Source of the DNA: an uncultured delta proteobacterium
GTDB taxonomy: Bacteria; RBG-13-61-14; DRUE01
Direction of reading: 5' to 3'
NCBI GenBank assembly: GCA_903930515.1
Contig: CAIYYW010000149.1
Span: forward strand, 1 to 7,392
DNA length: 7,392 nucleotides
In this document: positions 5,918-7,392 of the stretch, one piece after another
Position numbering within the stretch: the first letter of the stretch is position 1
Layout: every line of letters begins with the position of its first letter
Program-made: the position numbers and the translations under genes
Notes under the pieces: generated by a model
Told to the model about the DNA's origin: nothing
The model's database searches: none
The model's input: only the letters and a program-made list of their open reading frames with translations

Positions 5918-7392
5918 ATGGGGAAATGTGCGATCAGGGGGGCCGGTCTGGTCATCGGCCTTTTTATTATGGGGATTTCGCCGCTTGCGGCTTCCGCGCA
6001 GTCGGTGAAAGAGGTCCGGGTCCAGGGACTTCGCTCGTTGGAAGAAGCCACCATCCGGGAGTATATCTCCCTGAAGCCGGGCGACGAATTTTCCCCGGCA
6101 ACCGTGAGCGAGGATATCAAGCGGCTGTATCAGTCCAGCCTGATTGACGATGCCCGGGTGGAGAAGGAAGCGGCGCCGGGAGAACCCGGATCGGTGATCG
6201 TGACTTATATCATCACCGAGCGCTGGATGGTCCGCTCGGTAAAGTTTGAGGGCAACAAGAAAATCAGCGAAGAGGATATGAAGCCTTTAGTGAACATTCC
6301 GGAACACAGCATTTTCAACCCTTCCCTCCTGACCGACGCCGAGGACAAGATCCGCAAGGAATACGAGGGCAAGGGGATGTTCCTGACCCGGGTTTCAGCC
6401 CGGGTGGACGAGGTGAAGGAAGGGGTGGTGGACATCATTTTTGAGTTTGAGGAGTACCCCAAGCCCGCGGTGTCCCGGGTGGATTTTTCCGGGAACGATA
6501 AGATGAAAAGCCCGCAGTTGCGCAAGGTGATGCAAACCAAGCAGGAATGGTATCTGTTCATCTCCAGCAAGTATGATGAAGACCTGCTTGACCAGGACCT
6601 CTACCGGCTCTACGGCTTTTACCTGGACCAGGGATACCTGGACGCCAGAATCCAGCCCCCGGCCGCGTACCTCGCCCAAAACCCGGAGCGGGTGTCGGTC
6701 TCGGTGTTTTTAACCGAGGGCGTTCAATACCAGGTGGCCCAGGTGAGAATCCAGGGAGACCTGGTGGCTCCGGAGGAAGAGTTAAGGAAGGGACTGGTTT
6801 TAAAGGAAGGAGAGATTTACAGTGAAAGCAAGCTCCGGAGGGACATCCAGTACCTGACCGATTATTACAGCAACCTGGGATATCATTTGGCCGAGGTTGA
6901 CCGCGAGATGCAGGTGGACCGGAAGCTCCGGCTGGTTTATCTCACCTACCGGATCAGCAAGGGGACCAAGATTTATCTGGACCGGATTGAAATCAAGGGC
7001 AATGAGCACACCCTGGATAATGTTATCCGGCGGGAACTGGCGGTGAAGGAGGGATATTTATATTCGGACCAGCAGGTCCGGACCAGCAAGGCGCGGCTGA
7101 TGCGGCTGGGATACTTCGAGCAGGTGGATACCTTTGACCGGCCCGGAGAAACCCCGGACCGGATGGGGATGGAGCTCGGGATAAAAGAGGCTAAGAACGG
7201 AACCTTGATGGCCGGAGCCGGATACAGCTCGCTTGAGCAGTTCTTCTTCAGCGTCCAATACCAACAGCAAAATTTCCTGGGACGGGGTTGGAACTTCAAC
7301 GCCAATATGAGAAGCTCTTTCCTTACCCAGGACTACTTCCTCCAGTTCGACGACCCCTACTTTCTGGACAGCCCCTGGCACCTGGGCATCCA
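5918..7392 (+). CDS. bamA: Outer membrane protein assembly factor BamA, N-terminal part
   Basis: BamA (Omp85) inserts beta-barrel proteins into the outer membrane. The 491 codons visible run off the right edge. Residues 1-27 are a clear signal peptide: K3 and R7, a hydrophobic core to about 23, and an ASA cleavage site before Q28. Five POTRA domains follow, at about 29-102, 103-180, 182-267, 270-349 and 350-424, each with a strand ending in a G or GN turn (VQGLRS, FEGNKK, FSGNDK, IQGDLV, IKGNEH). The barrel starts near 428 with GAGYSS, QNFLGRGWNF (451-460) and DPYFLDS (479-485), all typical of BamA. Five POTRAs is the usual number for true BamA and argues against TamA (three) or FhaC (two). 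The ATG at 5918 is chosen because it gives the intact signal peptide; no upstream in-frame start is evident. No good Shine-Dalgarno site is present (only AGGT, 11 bases away). Confidence 0.95.
   Translation, partial: MGKCAIRGAGLVIGLFIMGISPLAASAQSVKEVRVQGLRSLEEATIREYISLKPGDEFSPATVSEDIKRLYQSSLIDDARVEKEAAPGEPGSVIVTYIITERWMVRSVKFEGNKKISEEDMKPLVNIPEHSIFNPSLLTDAEDKIRKEYEGKGMFLTRVSARVDEVKEGVVDIIFEFEEYPKPAVSRVDFSGNDKMKSPQLRKVMQTKQEWYLFISSKYDEDLLDQDLYRLYGFYLDQGYLDARIQPPAAYLAQNPERVSVSVFLTEGVQYQVAQVRIQGDLVAPEEELRKGLVLKEGEIYSESKLRRDIQYLTDYYSNLGYHLAEVDREMQVDRKLRLVYLTYRISKGTKIYLDRIEIKGNEHTLDNVIRRELAVKEGYLYSDQQVRTSKARLMRLGYFEQVDTFDRPGETPDRMGMELGIKEAKNGTLMAGAGYSSLEQFFFSVQYQQQNFLGRGWNFNANMRSSFLTQDYFLQFDDPYFLDSPWHLGI

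Overview
The window carries six protein genes on both strands and no RNA genes, mobile elements or CRISPR arrays that I can see. It looks like chromosomal DNA of a double-membraned (Gram-negative) bacterium: the right edge encodes the N-terminal half of a BamA outer-membrane assembly factor with a signal peptide and five POTRA domains. GC content looks moderately high and similar across the genes, with no sign of recent transfer. The phylum cannot be fixed from sequence alone. A CaiC/DitJ-type acyl-CoA ligase, a GcvR-like double-ACT protein, a zinc-finger/NodB deacetylase and a DUF362 protein together would suit an anaerobic or environmental lineage near Desulfobacterota, Nitrospirota or Omnitrophota; this is inference.

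Layout. (1) 2-598, plus strand: C-terminal part of an AMP-forming acyl-CoA ligase cut by the left edge. (2) 683-1219, minus: two-ACT-domain GcvR-like protein. (3) 1303-2793, plus: membrane-anchored polysaccharide deacetylase with an N-terminal zinc finger. (4) 2895-4421, minus: YifB/ComM AAA+ ATPase. (5) 4542-5846, plus: DUF362 protein with a cysteine-rich C-terminal region. (6) 5918 to the right edge, plus: BamA.

Genes mostly alternate in strand, so there are two convergent junctions (about 599-682 and 2794-2894) and two divergent ones (1220-1302 and 4422-4541). I see no obvious operon apart from the possible DUF362-bamA pair, which has a 71-base gap containing its own promoter candidate. 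Two genes concern the envelope (deacetylase, BamA), one DNA recombination (YifB) and one acyl-CoA metabolism; no single pathway joins them.

The most interesting signals are regulatory. The 83-base gap between the ACT gene and the deacetylase gene holds two back-to-back sigma-70-like promoters whose -35 hexamers overlap on opposite strands. The rightward promoter would start transcription at, or within a base or two of, the deacetylase ATG, which has no Shine-Dalgarno sequence, so a leaderless mRNA is predicted. bamA also lacks a Shine-Dalgarno sequence and is preceded by a close match to the sigma-E (ECF) promoter, again predicting a start at the ATG. I found no convincing undescribed multi-gene system.
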